Positions 53,473 to 63,657 of a stretch of DNA of 64,000 bases are shown here, one piece after another (the first letter of the stretch is position 1; every line of letters starts with the position of its first letter). The DNA lies in assembly GCA_028285545.1 (NCBI GenBank), contig JANQPA010000050.1, positions 62,001 through 126,000 of the forward strand, written 5' to 3'. The position numbers and the translations under genes were made by a program. Origin of the DNA: Saprospiraceae bacterium. Its GTDB lineage: Bacteria; Bacteroidota; Bacteroidia; Chitinophagales; Saprospiraceae. The notes beneath the pieces are model-generated. The model was given only the letters and a program-made list of their open reading frames with translations, made no database searches and was not told where the DNA came from.

Positions 53473-54819
53473 TTAGTTGATATTAGGATTCGCTCGGATT
53501 TCGATAATTGCAATTGGGAAGAAAGTTCCAGGATTCGTTACCGCATCACTGTTATTCAACCAGTATTCAGAAGGTTCGTCAAATCTGTAATGATCAGCCA
53601 ATCTTCTTCCTTGAAGGAAAAAGTTTACTCGTCTGGCATGCTTTAACATATCCAATGCGTCTATTTGTCCGGCATAATCGCTTAAGCCGTCAAGTGCACG
53701 AACATTATTAATATTTTCAGTGAAGCCATCGTTGTCACCACCTGCTAATGCATGTTCTGCTAAAATTAAATACATCTCACGTGCACTAACAATGGTATAG
53801 TCTGGATATTGAATTGCTTGAGTAAATTCCCTAATGGCCGTATAAAGAGCAGGATCCGGAATATTATCAATAGGATCCATCAGAGATACACTCGTTTCAG
53901 GAGCCGTAACATCTTTAGGCTGTTTTCCTGCATCATTTAAAACCGCATAAGTTGCAGAAATTGTTATTTCATTACGGTCATTAGTTTCAGCACCAATATC
54001 CAAACCGGCCACTGTACCACCAGCTGCTGGATCAGTTTCTAGCTTATATTTGTAATCCCCGCTCATCATAGCCAGAGCAGCTGTAGCGGAAGAAGCTGCT
54101 TCAGCGCTGCTTACTAAAGGATCAGCAGTGTTTACTGGATTTACCTTTGACCAAATTCCATTATTAAACTGTGCACGAGCTCTCAATCCCATAAGAGCAA
54201 TCTCAATATCATCGGAAATGTCCAATGCAAGAGCATTACTGATATAAGTTAAAGCAGTAGTGTACAAAGAATTCATATTAGCAGGTCCGACAGGTAAACC
54301 AGGTTCCAACTTGTTAGAAGTAAGTACAAAATCGTCATAAATATCTGCCAACATGATATACAGAGAGGATGTATATAAATAAGCTCTTCCTAATGCTTCC
54401 TCGTCACCATCCAGAAGTGTTCCTTCTGACCTGAAGGCTTCTCCTCGGCGGATTACTTCATCTCCCCACCATCTGGCTTCTGCCACATAAGGGAAAGCTC
54501 CGTCAGAGAATTCATTTAAGGGATCACCGATAAATCCAAAATTGAGCTGTTGGTAAGCATCACGAGAACCTACCCAGATCATTTCATCGGTAGAAGTATG
54601 ATAAGATGCATAAATGTTACCATGTGCTCGTACAACTGTTGCTTCCAAACCATTCACCATAGGCCCAAAGGCACGAGCATCCTCAAGATCCTGCTCCAAC
54701 AGGTTGTTGGGGTTATCTGCTTCTAAAAGATCATCACAATTGTATAAAGACAAACTTAGAAGCACAAGCAAAGCAAAGCTGCTTAACTTGATACCATATA
54801 ATTTTATATTGTTTATCAT
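53473..54819 (-). CDS. SusD/RagB-like outer-membrane lipoprotein
   Basis: 448 residues. The signal ends LLSLSLYNC with the lipid Cys near 28, followed by DDLLEADNPNNLLEQDLED. TPR-like helices follow: GRAYLYTSSLYIMLADIYDDFVLTS near 143-167 and ANMNSLYTTALTYISNALAL near 178-198. A late block is REMYLILAEHALAGGDNDGFTENINNVRALDGL near 350-380 and NFFLQGRRLADHYRF near 398-412, typical of SusD C-termini. It caps the SusC-like channel encoded 26 bp upstream. Length and sequence are divergent from classic SusD, so the ligand may not be a starch-like sugar. Confidence 0.88.
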   Translation of the reverse strand: MINNIKLYGIKLSSFALLVLLSLSLYNCDDLLEADNPNNLLEQDLEDARAFGPMVNGLEATVVRAHGNIYASYHTSTDEMIWVGSRDAYQQLNFGFIGDPLNEFSDGAFPYVAEARWWGDEVIRRGEAFRSEGTLLDGDEEALGRAYLYTSSLYIMLADIYDDFVLTSNKLEPGLPVGPANMNSLYTTALTYISNALALDISDDIEIALMGLRARAQFNNGIWSKVNPVNTADPLVSSAEAASSATAALAMMSGDYKYKLETDPAAGGTVAGLDIGAETNDRNEITISATYAVLNDAGKQPKDVTAPETSVSLMDPIDNIPDPALYTAIREFTQAIQYPDYTIVSAREMYLILAEHALAGGDNDGFTENINNVRALDGLSDYAGQIDALDMLKHARRVNFFLQGRRLADHYRFDEPSEYWLNNSDAVTNPGTFFPIAIIEIRANPNIN

Positions 54820-54845
54820 TGTTAATATCGATTTTAAGTGAATAA

Positions 54846-57800
54846 TTATAGCCCCACCTTAATGTTGAAAAGGATTTGGCGAGGAATTGGCCACCCAAAG
54901 GCTGCAATACCTTGACCAAAGTTTTGGTCATTGACATTTCCGCTTCCACGTCCTACGTATTGTATCTCGGGATCAACTCCTGAATACTTAGTAAATAAGG
55001 CTATGTTTCGACCGGAAATACCTATGGTTGCTGAACGGAAGCCCAACTTACCCAGTATACTACGTGGTAGAGAATAGTTAATACTTAATTCACGCCAACG
55101 TACGAAATCTCCTCTTTCGAAGGTATTTAAACCAGAAAATGGAGCCAGGGCGAGGGTTTCTTCAAGCCACTCTGTAAGGGCATCCAATCTAACTTCTCCT
55201 GAGTTTTGAGGGTTGAAACTAGCATCAACACCTCCGGTCTGATAATCTCTATTAACTCTTGCAGATCTTGGTAAATTCAGTCCAATAGATCCATTTGACT
55301 GACGGAAAGCATCCGTTAAATTATTGATCACATAATCTCCACCTCTGTATTCAAAAGTGGTATTTATGGAGAAGCGTTTCCACTTAAGGGTTCCACCAAA
55401 AGCACCCGTCCAGTCAGGCGTACTCTTACCTAGATAAGTGTCTAGAAAATCGCCATCGCCATCATCGTCTCTGATTAAAACACCACCTGTACCAAGTGTT
55501 CTGGGAAGACTAGCTCCACCTTCACTCGTAAGACCTGCCAGGTAGGTTATAAGAGCTTGTCTGCTATCCGGACGGCCATCACCATCAACGATATCAATAG
55601 GCAATTCAGTGGCTGGATCGTAATCTACAAATGCAGCACCAAAGTTAGCACCTGGAGGAGATCCTTCGATCAGGAAGTTACGGTAACGAGGATAAGATCC
55701 ACCTACCTTAATCGGAGGAGCACCACCCAAATCGTCTACCATTTCCTGCAGATATGCACCGTTTACATAAAGATCAAGAGTAACATCCTTACTTCTGATC
55801 ACTGTGGCATTGATTCCAATTTCCATACCATTGGCAGATAATTCTCCAATGTTAACCAGCTGAGAACCTCTAAAACCACCTGTTACAGGAAACTGGCGGG
55901 CAAAAAGAGCGTCCTCTACAACGCGATCCCAGTAAGTGAATTCAAAACCTGCACGATTATTGAAGAGTCCCATGGTAAACCCAGCTTCCCATTCTTTGGA
56001 AATCTCAGGGCTTAGATCTTCATTACCCAGGTTGTTGGGTGCAATACCAGGACCAGAACCAGAAGCCAAAGCCTGATAAGTAGTTAAGGCATCAAATGCA
56101 CCTGGTTGTAACCCTGCCCATCCGTAAGATCCACGTAATTGTAAAGAGTTGATTGGTCCAAGATCTTTCCACCATTCTGTATCAGACAATACATAAGATA
56201 GCGAAACTTTTGGATAAAACTGAGCCTGGAAATTAGCACCGAAGGCTGAGTGTGCATCCAAACGACCTCCAACTGTAATAAAGAAGTTATCATTGAATCC
56301 AATTTGTTCCTGGAAAAATAATCCAGCATTGATTACTTCCGTGAATGTTTCCGTAACACTTTGAATAGAAGCAGCTCCTGCTACCTCAAAACCAGGACCG
56401 GGGAAGTTTTGTCCAACACCTGATTGTGTTAAGGTTTCTTGCTTGATAAGCTGTCCACCAAGTACTAAGTTAGAGCTAATTGCGCTGGTGAGCTGGTGAT
56501 TTAAAGATGCTTTTAATTCTCCTGAAAGAGCGATGAAGTTCCTGTTACCATAAGCTCTCCGACCATCAACAGTGTTAGAAGAAAAGCCATCAATATTCCA
56601 CCCGAAAGGACGTAAAGAGTTAGAGTTTACATTAGAATAGTCAATACCAAATACACCATCCAGTTTCAACCACTTGGCGGGATAATAATTTAACCCTATA
56701 CTACCATTATAGTGTTTTACCTTATTACCATATGTTCTTTGAAGCGTCTCATTCACCGTTGCAAAGGCAATGGTACCGGTTCGGTTATTTTCTCTTGCTA
56801 ATTCAGGCTTACTAAATTGGGACAAAGAACCAACACCATATATGTTATTATTGTTTTCCAACGTAGTTGAAGAGCGATCTGTATAACCTGAAGTCAGACG
56901 GATATTGATTTTATCATTTGGGAAAATGTTCACATTAACATTCAACTGTCCCATTTTGTCTGTATCAGAGGCTAAGGTAGTAATTCCTGCAGGATAACCT
57001 CTTGTGGAATCATCTTCAGGACCAACAGGGCCATCTGTATTCATATAACGGGCTGATACAAAATAATTGAATAGTTCTGTACCTCCAGATACACTACCAG
57101 ATAACTGAGAAGATAATCCAGTCTCAAATAGCTCTTCTGTGAAATTTGCAGAGATCAATTCATATGGTCTGATGGTACGTCCATAAAAAGCACTCAGTTC
57201 CTGTGCTCTATCCGGATCAGTTGTAAAACCTACATTATCAGCAATTTTTCCTTTAGGGAAGTTGATAATTCCCTGAGTGAATTTAAAATCTAGCTGAGGT
57301 TTTCCACTTTTACCTTTTTTCGTAAAGATCTGGATTACTCCATTACTGGCCTCTGTACCAAATAAGGTTGCTGCAGAAGCTCCTTTTAGAATCTCAATAC
57401 GCTCAATGGCATCCGGGTTAATCTCATCCAGACGAGAAGTGGAACCACCACCTACTCCAATACCGGCATAACCACCACCATTATCTACACGAACTCCATC
57501 TACCAAAACGATAGGCTCATTAAGCTGTGAAAGAGAAGCATTTCCTCTGATACGAATAGCTGCCCCTTCCCCTGTTAAACCACTACCAGGTAAAGCTACC
57601 ATTCCGGGCTCTCTACCTTGCAGGATGTCAGAAAAGGAGTTAATCGGAAGTTCTTCCAGCTTTTTGGTGTCAATAGTACCAATAGAGTTACCGATTTTCT
57701 TTTTCTCTACCGGTCCACCTGTACCTGTTACTACAACAAGGTCAAGATCTGTTGCACTGGAAGATAAGGCAAAGTCATTATTTAAAGTTTGACCATCTAC

Positions 57801-58073
57801 AACAGTAATATCAATGGTCTGTGAGGCATAACCTGTATATGACACTATGAGTTTATAATCTCCGGCTGAAATTCCGGTAATCTCATAATTGCCGTCAAAA
57901 TCGGTAACGGAACCTTTTACGGTACCAGATACCACTACGGTCGCCCCAATTAAAGGCTCTCCATTGATGCCATCTGTTATGATCCCTTTTACTGACCCCT
58001 GGGCCAGTATAAAAGCAGGCATCAGCAGAATAAGCGCCAATGTTACTAGTGAAATGTAATTCTGATTTTTCAT
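54846..58073 (-). CDS. SusC/RagA-type TonB-dependent receptor
   Basis: 1075 residues from ATG 58073 (MKNQNYISLVTLALILLMPAF, signal peptide ending ILAQG); a start 33 codons upstream would spoil the signal. Domain order: carboxypeptidase-regulatory-like fold (GIITDGINGEPLIGATVVV), the SusC TonB-box region LDLVVVTGTG, plug domain (IGTIDTKKLEELPINSFSDILQGREPG, IRIRGNASLSQLNEPIVLVDGVRVD, RIEILKGASAATLFGTEASNGVIQI) and a large beta-barrel ending LFNIKVGL. It imports a substrate captured by the SusD-like partner with TonB energy. No regulatory or hydrolase genes lie beside it. Confidence 0.95.
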   Translation of the reverse strand: MKNQNYISLVTLALILLMPAFILAQGSVKGIITDGINGEPLIGATVVVSGTVKGSVTDFDGNYEITGISAGDYKLIVSYTGYASQTIDITVVDGQTLNNDFALSSSATDLDLVVVTGTGGPVEKKKIGNSIGTIDTKKLEELPINSFSDILQGREPGMVALPGSGLTGEGAAIRIRGNASLSQLNEPIVLVDGVRVDNGGGYAGIGVGGGSTSRLDEINPDAIERIEILKGASAATLFGTEASNGVIQIFTKKGKSGKPQLDFKFTQGIINFPKGKIADNVGFTTDPDRAQELSAFYGRTIRPYELISANFTEELFETGLSSQLSGSVSGGTELFNYFVSARYMNTDGPVGPEDDSTRGYPAGITTLASDTDKMGQLNVNVNIFPNDKINIRLTSGYTDRSSTTLENNNNIYGVGSLSQFSKPELARENNRTGTIAFATVNETLQRTYGNKVKHYNGSIGLNYYPAKWLKLDGVFGIDYSNVNSNSLRPFGWNIDGFSSNTVDGRRAYGNRNFIALSGELKASLNHQLTSAISSNLVLGGQLIKQETLTQSGVGQNFPGPGFEVAGAASIQSVTETFTEVINAGLFFQEQIGFNDNFFITVGGRLDAHSAFGANFQAQFYPKVSLSYVLSDTEWWKDLGPINSLQLRGSYGWAGLQPGAFDALTTYQALASGSGPGIAPNNLGNEDLSPEISKEWEAGFTMGLFNNRAGFEFTYWDRVVEDALFARQFPVTGGFRGSQLVNIGELSANGMEIGINATVIRSKDVTLDLYVNGAYLQEMVDDLGGAPPIKVGGSYPRYRNFLIEGSPPGANFGAAFVDYDPATELPIDIVDGDGRPDSRQALITYLAGLTSEGGASLPRTLGTGGVLIRDDDGDGDFLDTYLGKSTPDWTGAFGGTLKWKRFSINTTFEYRGGDYVINNLTDAFRQSNGSIGLNLPRSARVNRDYQTGGVDASFNPQNSGEVRLDALTEWLEETLALAPFSGLNTFERGDFVRWRELSINYSLPRSILGKLGFRSATIGISGRNIALFTKYSGVDPEIQYVGRGSGNVNDQNFGQGIAAFGWPIPRQILFNIKVGL

Positions 58074-58220
58074 ACTAATACAATTTTTAAAATGTAATGG
58101 CACAAATGTGATTATTGCAAGAAATCTCACATTTTTTAGATATTCATAGATGAAAATAGTTGTTTCGTGCAAGTTTTAAGAAAATTTTAAGAAAAAATTG
58201 AAAACTTTTTTGTTTTTCGA

Positions 58221-58230
58221 TCGTTAACGA
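58221..58230. promoter_or_regulatory. Palindrome TCGTTAACGA upstream of susC-like gene
   Basis: A perfect 10-bp palindrome about 150 bp upstream of the SusC-like ATG at 58073. GC-containing in AT-rich surroundings; a regulator site is possible. Confidence 0.35.
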
Positions 58231-58524
58231 ACGCCAATTTTTCTTTTTCAATTTTAAAAAAGAAGGTAATTTATATTGGTGAAAAAAATGCCTGGTTGGA
58301 GAAAGATACCTTGCAGTAGTGCTTGAAGATGAAGCGCTTAAATGTAAGAGTTACGGTTAAAAAAAGGATGGAAATGTAAAAAATAATGAAACACCGATAA
58401 CTCGTAAGAGTAATGTTATATTTTGTCCTCAAAAAAAAAGCAACATTTTAGGAAATCTACCAAAATGTCTTAAAAATGCTCTCCAATCGGTGTCTGAAGT
58501 TTTTTGGGTAAAATCTACCTTTCT

Positions 58525-58580
58525 AAAAAAAAACATCCCGAAAGAATAGCTTTTATGAAAAAGACTATTCCTCCAGGATG
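58525..58580 (-). terminator. Intrinsic terminator of the second SusCD operon
   Basis: On the minus strand CATCC and GAATAG pair with CTATTC and GGATG around a 15-base loop, with an internal bulge, followed directly by a run of nine T. It lies about 40 bp after the SusD-like stop. Confidence 0.85.
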
Positions 58581-58617
58581 CAAATGTTGTAGCTTTGATC
58601 TAGTCTTTAATTATGGT

Positions 58618-59970
58618 TTACTGATAAGCATTATTTTGCACTAGATTCTCATTTACATTTAACTCTGAATTCGGAATTGGAAATAATTGCCTTGAAGGAT
58701 CATTTAATTTAGCTGGATCCCCTGGTGTATTCGTTCTGGGAACACTAGAAAGAACTTCTAATGCTTTTCCGGTACGAACAAGATCAAACCACCGATGCCC
58801 CTCGAAGGCTAGTTCAATCCTGCGTTCAGCAAGAATATCATCCAATGTTACAGCAGAAAGGCTAGGAAGATTAGCACGATTTCTAACAGCATTAATATCT
58901 GCCAATGGATCGCCACTTCCGGTTTGTAAATCAGCTTCTGCTCTAATGAGATACATTTCAGCGATTCTGATCACATGAGTATTATCAATATTTCCGGCTT
59001 TGATGTATTTAATGGGGTAGGTGAAACCACCTACATCATCAAAGGCAAATAGTGCTTTGCGCTCATCAGCATCGTCGATGCTAGCGAAAAAGTCATCGTG
59101 AGCAGCCAATTCTCCTCTGCCTCCAATCGCTCCGGGAGCATACCAGAATCGAACATTACTGGTATTTTGATTATCAAATTGCATTTCGAAAACAGACTCA
59201 CTGGTATTTTTACCAGTAAAAATGCTGGTATAGTCATCTACTAATGAGAAATTGGAGTCATCAATTACCTGAGTTGCAAAGTTAGATGCCTGACTGAAAT
59301 CCTCAGTGTATAGGTAGTAACGAGCTAACAGAGCCCTTGCAGCTCCTTTTGTAGCACGCCCTCTGCCTCCGGTTTCTGGCAGCAAACTAAGCGCTTGCGT
59401 TAAATCAGCCTCTACTTGAGCATAAGTATCGCCAATAGATGGGCGAGAAGGATAAGTAGCCTCACGAGAAGGTTCCGTTGGAAGAGGTATTCCTAGTTCA
59501 TTATAAGCTCCAGGAACTCCACCCCATACTCTGGCCGCATCAAAAAAGGCAAGCCCTCTGGCAAAAAGAGCTTCTCCCTGAGCTTGGTCTTTGGCTGCCT
59601 GATTAGCATCCTCTACATTTGGAGCAGCTTCAATAATATTATTAGCCTGATTGACTACATCATAAATAGCTTCCCAAAGATCTCGTACCTCTGTATTATC
59701 AGCATTTACTACATAAGTATCCATTTCACGGTAAAAATCCCAGGTACCCACACTCTGCGCTACATCACTGGTTACATCAGCAAGAAAGAACAGATCTCCC
59801 CCATAATAGCTGCCTTGCATTTGGGAATACAATCCTGCAACGGCTGCATTTAAACCACTTTCATTAGTAATAGCGGAGGAATCGGAAATAGAAGCTTCCG
59901 GCTCCACATCAAAAACATCACATGCCATGATGCTTAGTGAAAGAATGAATATATATAATAGGTTCTTCAT
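58618..59970 (-). CDS. SusD/RagB-like outer-membrane lipoprotein
   Basis: 450 residues from ATG 59970 (MKNLLYIFILSLSIMACD, lipid Cys near 17); a start at 60042 would overlap the SusC gene and lack a signal. SGLNAAVAGLYSQMQGSYYGGD near 42-63, LWEAIYDVVNQANNIIEAAP near 95, AKDQAQGEALFARGLAFFDAARVWGGVP near 123-150 and the C-terminal RIAEMYLIRAEADLQTGSGDPLADINAVRNRANLP plus ILAERRIELAFEGHRWFDLVRTG are textbook SusD blocks. It forms the lid of the SusC transporter encoded upstream (19 bp gap). Substrate unknown. Confidence 0.95.
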   Translation of the reverse strand: MKNLLYIFILSLSIMACDVFDVEPEASISDSSAITNESGLNAAVAGLYSQMQGSYYGGDLFFLADVTSDVAQSVGTWDFYREMDTYVVNADNTEVRDLWEAIYDVVNQANNIIEAAPNVEDANQAAKDQAQGEALFARGLAFFDAARVWGGVPGAYNELGIPLPTEPSREATYPSRPSIGDTYAQVEADLTQALSLLPETGGRGRATKGAARALLARYYLYTEDFSQASNFATQVIDDSNFSLVDDYTSIFTGKNTSESVFEMQFDNQNTSNVRFWYAPGAIGGRGELAAHDDFFASIDDADERKALFAFDDVGGFTYPIKYIKAGNIDNTHVIRIAEMYLIRAEADLQTGSGDPLADINAVRNRANLPSLSAVTLDDILAERRIELAFEGHRWFDLVRTGKALEVLSSVPRTNTPGDPAKLNDPSRQLFPIPNSELNVNENLVQNNAYQ

Positions 59971-59989
59971 TTTTATTTTCTTATTTAAA

Positions 59990-62965
59990 TTAAAAATTGA
60001 GTGTGAAACCACCTGTAAGCACTCTTGCTTGTGGAAATGCATATAGTTCTATTCCTTGTACCAATTGATTATTGGCGCCCGTATTCAATTCTGGATCAAG
60101 CCCTGTATAATCTGTGATGGTAATTAGGTTTTGGGCAGAAATATAAACTCGTGCACTCCTCATACCCAATTTCTGAACCACACTCGATGGAATATTATAT
60201 CCAAGAGTGATGTTTTTAAGTCTAACATAAGAGCCATCTTCAAGAAAACGAGATGGACGAAGGCTACCAGAGTAATTGGCTGCCGTCATTCTAGGTACCA
60301 TCGTTACATCACCTGGCTGTTGCCAACGATCCAACTGACTTACATGATACTGCGTATTTCGTCCTCCACCATGTTCCTGGAAGAATCTGTTCCAATGAAG
60401 TTGATCGTTGCCAAGGCTGAATTGCCAGAACATATTAAATGTAAAACCTTTCCAGCTCAGGTCAGAAGTGAAACCACCGAATAGGTCGGGTTGTGCATCT
60501 CCTACAATAAAACGATCAGTACTTGGATTAAAGGTCTCTGATTGAGAATCTCCATTTTGAGTTCTCCAAATAGCATCACCAGTTTGGGCATCTACGCCAA
60601 GTTGCTCATGCAACCAGAAAGAAAATAGAGGAAGACCCTCCTCCAAACGTATTGGACTTCTGGTAAAGGCTTCAATAGGAGCTACTAATCTTGTAGCTAC
60701 CGCTTCATTATGTGCTAAATTGAAGTTAATATTCCACTGAACCTCTTGAGTTTGTACAGCAGCTAAGCTAAGATCAAATTCCCATCCTGTATTTTCCAGC
60801 TCTCCAAAGTTTTGGATCTGACTTGAAAATCCGGTGGTACGAGGTAGCGGTACATTTAATAATAGATCCTTAGTCACCTTTTGATAATAGTCAAAAGAAA
60901 CAGACATACGTTCATTTAGGAAGGTCATATCAACTCCAACGTTGATCTGATCTGTTGTTTCCCATTTTAAGTCAGGATTAGCTAACTGAGCAGGTGAAGT
61001 TCCTGGTGCTCCTTCATAGTTAAATCCACCGTTCCATAAACCTAGAGAAGCGAAGTTACCGATACCATTTTGGTTACCGGTGATACCCCAGCTACCACGT
61101 AGTTTTAATTCATTGAAGAAGGAATTATTTTGCATAAATGGCTCTTCAGAAATACGCCATCCAACACCTACAGATGGGAAGGTTCCCCAACGATTGGCTT
61201 CTCCAAAACGAGAAGATCCATCTCTTCGCACATTAAAGTTAACGAGGTACTTGCCGCCATAATCATAGTTAACACGGCCGAAAAATGAAGAAATGCCCCA
61301 TTCGGTACCTGCAGAAGAAGAAGTTTGAACAGCTGCTGAAGTAATTCTTCTAAAGTCATTTGATGGGAACTGCTGGCCAAAAGCTTCTGTTCTTTCGTTA
61401 TCAGAGGTTTGGATAGACTGACCTGCTAATACTGTCAGGTAGTGATTTCCACCAAGGCCTTTTTGGAAAGTCAGTACATTTTCCCATACTACATTATCAT
61501 CAACGGTAACTGTAGAACGTCCTTGTCCATTTACTGCTGCTCCTTCATTCATTTGAGTAGGCCAGTAAGCATCTTCTTTAATGCTATTATAATCTACACT
61601 TGCACTAGATCTGAAGGTTAAGTAGTCCGTGATTTCCCACTCTCCAAATAGATTGGCTAATACACGGTTGGTAATCATTTTTAGATCCTGAAATTCAGCA
61701 ACTGCAATTGGGTTTTCAAAGATGGAAAATTTAGTTAAAGAACCATCTGGCTGTCTGGCTGGAATATTAGGTGGGTTAAAGAAAGCCGCACCTAAAGCAC
61801 CGAAGATGTTGTTATCATTATCGGCTCTTGTTCTATCAGAACGAGAATATAAGACACTGGTTCCAAACTTCAATTTGTCATTCGCTTTATAATCTAAATT
61901 GACCCGTCCGGTTTGGCGCTCATAGCGGTGATTTTTCATAATACCGTCCTGAATAAAGGCATTTCCGGACACGAAATATTTAATAGCATCATTTCCACCG
62001 CTAATGCTTAGATCCACATTATACATGGGGGCATCATCTCGGAAAATGAAACTATTCCAATCAGTATTTTCTCCACTTCCTGGATTAGGATAAGGAACGG
62101 ATTGTCCTCTGTTTTGAGCAGCTTCATTACTCAATTCTTCAAAAGCTCTGGCATCAACAACCGCCTCAGAAGGATCTCTCCAGAAGTTCTGAATACCAGC
62201 AAAAGTGTTTAGGGTAACTCTGGCATTTCGGCTAGCTGTTCCACGCTTTGTGGTAATTAAGACAACTCCATTAGCTGCACGAGCACCATAAATGGCTGTA
62301 GCGGCAGCATCCTTTAAGATTTCAATAGAGGCTATATCTGCTGGGTTAATATCTGCGATTGGACTGGTTCTTTGACCACCAGTACCTTCCCTTTCTAGTG
62401 GAGCAGAAACGATGGGTATACCATCTACTACATATAGAGGATCACTACCTGCTGTAATTGAATTCGTACCTCTGATACGAACAAATATGCTTCCACCTGG
62501 CGTACCAGAATTTGAATTGATTTGAACTCCGGGAGCTCGGCCCTGCATCATTTGATCAAAGCTGGGTTGTGGTAAATTTTCAATCTCTTTGGCATCTAGC
62601 GAACTAATGGCGCTAGTTAGCACTTTTCGGCCTTGCGACCCATAACCCGTTACGACGATTTCGTCTAGCAGAGCAATATCCGAAACCATAGCAAAGTTGA
62701 TCTCTGTACGGGCACCTACCCGCTCTTCAATGGTTTTCAGTCCAGTAAAAGCTACAACTAAAATTGCATCATCATTGGGAACCTCAATAGAGTAATTACC
62801 ATCAATATCGGTTACTTCCCCCCTGGTAGTTCCTTTAATCAGGATTGTTGCACCGATGATTGTTTCGCCGTCCTCCTGGGAGGTAATGGTACCGGTTACG
62901 GTTTTTTGACCGTAGGCATAAAAGCTCAGTCCCAGGACAAAAATGGCGGTGATGAGTTTTTTCAT
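59990..62965 (-). CDS. SusC/RagA-type TonB-dependent receptor
   Basis: 991 residues. Signal peptide about 1-19 (ITAIFVLGLSFYAYGQ). The order is carboxypeptidase-regulatory-like fold (VTGTITSQEDGETIIGATILIKG), the SusC TonB-box region LDEIVVTGYGSQG, plug (ISSLDAKEIENLPQPSFDQMMQGRAPGVQI, VRIRGTNSITAGSDPLYVVDGIPI, SIEILKDAAATAIYGARAANGVVLI) and barrel ending ARVLTGGFTLNF. It transports the ligand captured by its SusD-like partner. A palindrome (63019-63043) lies in front of its start. Confidence 0.96.
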   Translation of the reverse strand: MKKLITAIFVLGLSFYAYGQKTVTGTITSQEDGETIIGATILIKGTTRGEVTDIDGNYSIEVPNDDAILVVAFTGLKTIEERVGARTEINFAMVSDIALLDEIVVTGYGSQGRKVLTSAISSLDAKEIENLPQPSFDQMMQGRAPGVQINSNSGTPGGSIFVRIRGTNSITAGSDPLYVVDGIPIVSAPLEREGTGGQRTSPIADINPADIASIEILKDAAATAIYGARAANGVVLITTKRGTASRNARVTLNTFAGIQNFWRDPSEAVVDARAFEELSNEAAQNRGQSVPYPNPGSGENTDWNSFIFRDDAPMYNVDLSISGGNDAIKYFVSGNAFIQDGIMKNHRYERQTGRVNLDYKANDKLKFGTSVLYSRSDRTRADNDNNIFGALGAAFFNPPNIPARQPDGSLTKFSIFENPIAVAEFQDLKMITNRVLANLFGEWEITDYLTFRSSASVDYNSIKEDAYWPTQMNEGAAVNGQGRSTVTVDDNVVWENVLTFQKGLGGNHYLTVLAGQSIQTSDNERTEAFGQQFPSNDFRRITSAAVQTSSSAGTEWGISSFFGRVNYDYGGKYLVNFNVRRDGSSRFGEANRWGTFPSVGVGWRISEEPFMQNNSFFNELKLRGSWGITGNQNGIGNFASLGLWNGGFNYEGAPGTSPAQLANPDLKWETTDQINVGVDMTFLNERMSVSFDYYQKVTKDLLLNVPLPRTTGFSSQIQNFGELENTGWEFDLSLAAVQTQEVQWNINFNLAHNEAVATRLVAPIEAFTRSPIRLEEGLPLFSFWLHEQLGVDAQTGDAIWRTQNGDSQSETFNPSTDRFIVGDAQPDLFGGFTSDLSWKGFTFNMFWQFSLGNDQLHWNRFFQEHGGGRNTQYHVSQLDRWQQPGDVTMVPRMTAANYSGSLRPSRFLEDGSYVRLKNITLGYNIPSSVVQKLGMRSARVYISAQNLITITDYTGLDPELNTGANNQLVQGIELYAFPQARVLTGGFTLNF

Positions 62966-63657
62966 TTTTCACAAATTTTAAAAAATATATTAATTAGTTA
63001 GATCCAATAAGTAGCAAGGTCTAGATTGACAAGCGATCTAGACAGAGCATAGCATTCCTTCCCCAAATTCAACTCATTTTGATTTGAGGGCTAAAACAAC
63101 GACTGTTTACGAGGATTAATTCAAATAATTGTTTGGCTTAAACCATTCTTAAAAGCTGACAATTGCGTTGAATCAAGTAATTAATGCGAGAAATCCATGA
63201 TAAAAATAAATGGATAGAGGTAAGCATAAACTTCCCGTGTCCAAATACCTTTACACGAATAACCGATTATTGCTCTTTATGAGCCTAATATCAGTTTAGT
63301 TAAAATCTAATTGGACAATGCCAAAGCTACAGGATGATGAGCTAACTAGGTTAATAAAAAAACATTTTGCCCTTCACTTTAAAAACAATTAACTTATATC
63401 TAATTTTTCGAGGTATTTTCCTAGCATAAACATTGTCCTAAAGTGAATCATCTGGACTAAAAAAATCCAGTTACAATTATAGTACGTTTTAGACATATTT
63501 AACGCTGCTTTAACAAAATATTTTATTTTTTTTTGTTTGATTGGAGTTTGACGGACCAAATGATTGAGGTTTCAGTATTCAGACAAAAAACCAAATGTTA
63601 ATTTTGTTTTTTTTGCAACTCGCAAGCCCAAAAGTAAGTTTTTTAAATAAAAGGCGT
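62966..63657. other. 692-bp divergent gap upstream of the second SusC gene and the lectin-like gene
   Basis: No gene supported. It holds an inverted repeat (63019-63043) and very AT-rich DNA; TAATTTTG at 63599-63606 fits a -7 element for the rightward gene, but no matching -33 element was seen. Confidence 0.6.
63019..63043. promoter_or_regulatory. Inverted repeat GTCTAGAT-N9-ATCTAGAC
   Basis: Perfect 8-bp arms spaced by 9 bp (one helical turn between centres of about 17 bp), 54 bp upstream of the SusC ATG. This is the layout of a dimeric regulator site in the leader of the operon. Confidence 0.55.

Larger units (their letters stand above)
58074..58617. other. 544-bp gap between the two SusCD operons
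   Basis: No gene. It contains a perfect palindrome (58221-58230), AT-rich DNA likely to hold the promoter of the first SusC gene, and the terminator of the second operon (58525-58580). No clear TAnnTTTG element was found. Confidence 0.6.

Noticed and set aside
53473-62965. A polysaccharide utilisation locus
   Set aside because: SusC/SusD pairs are present but no hydrolase, lyase, sulfatase or regulator is encoded next to them in the window.
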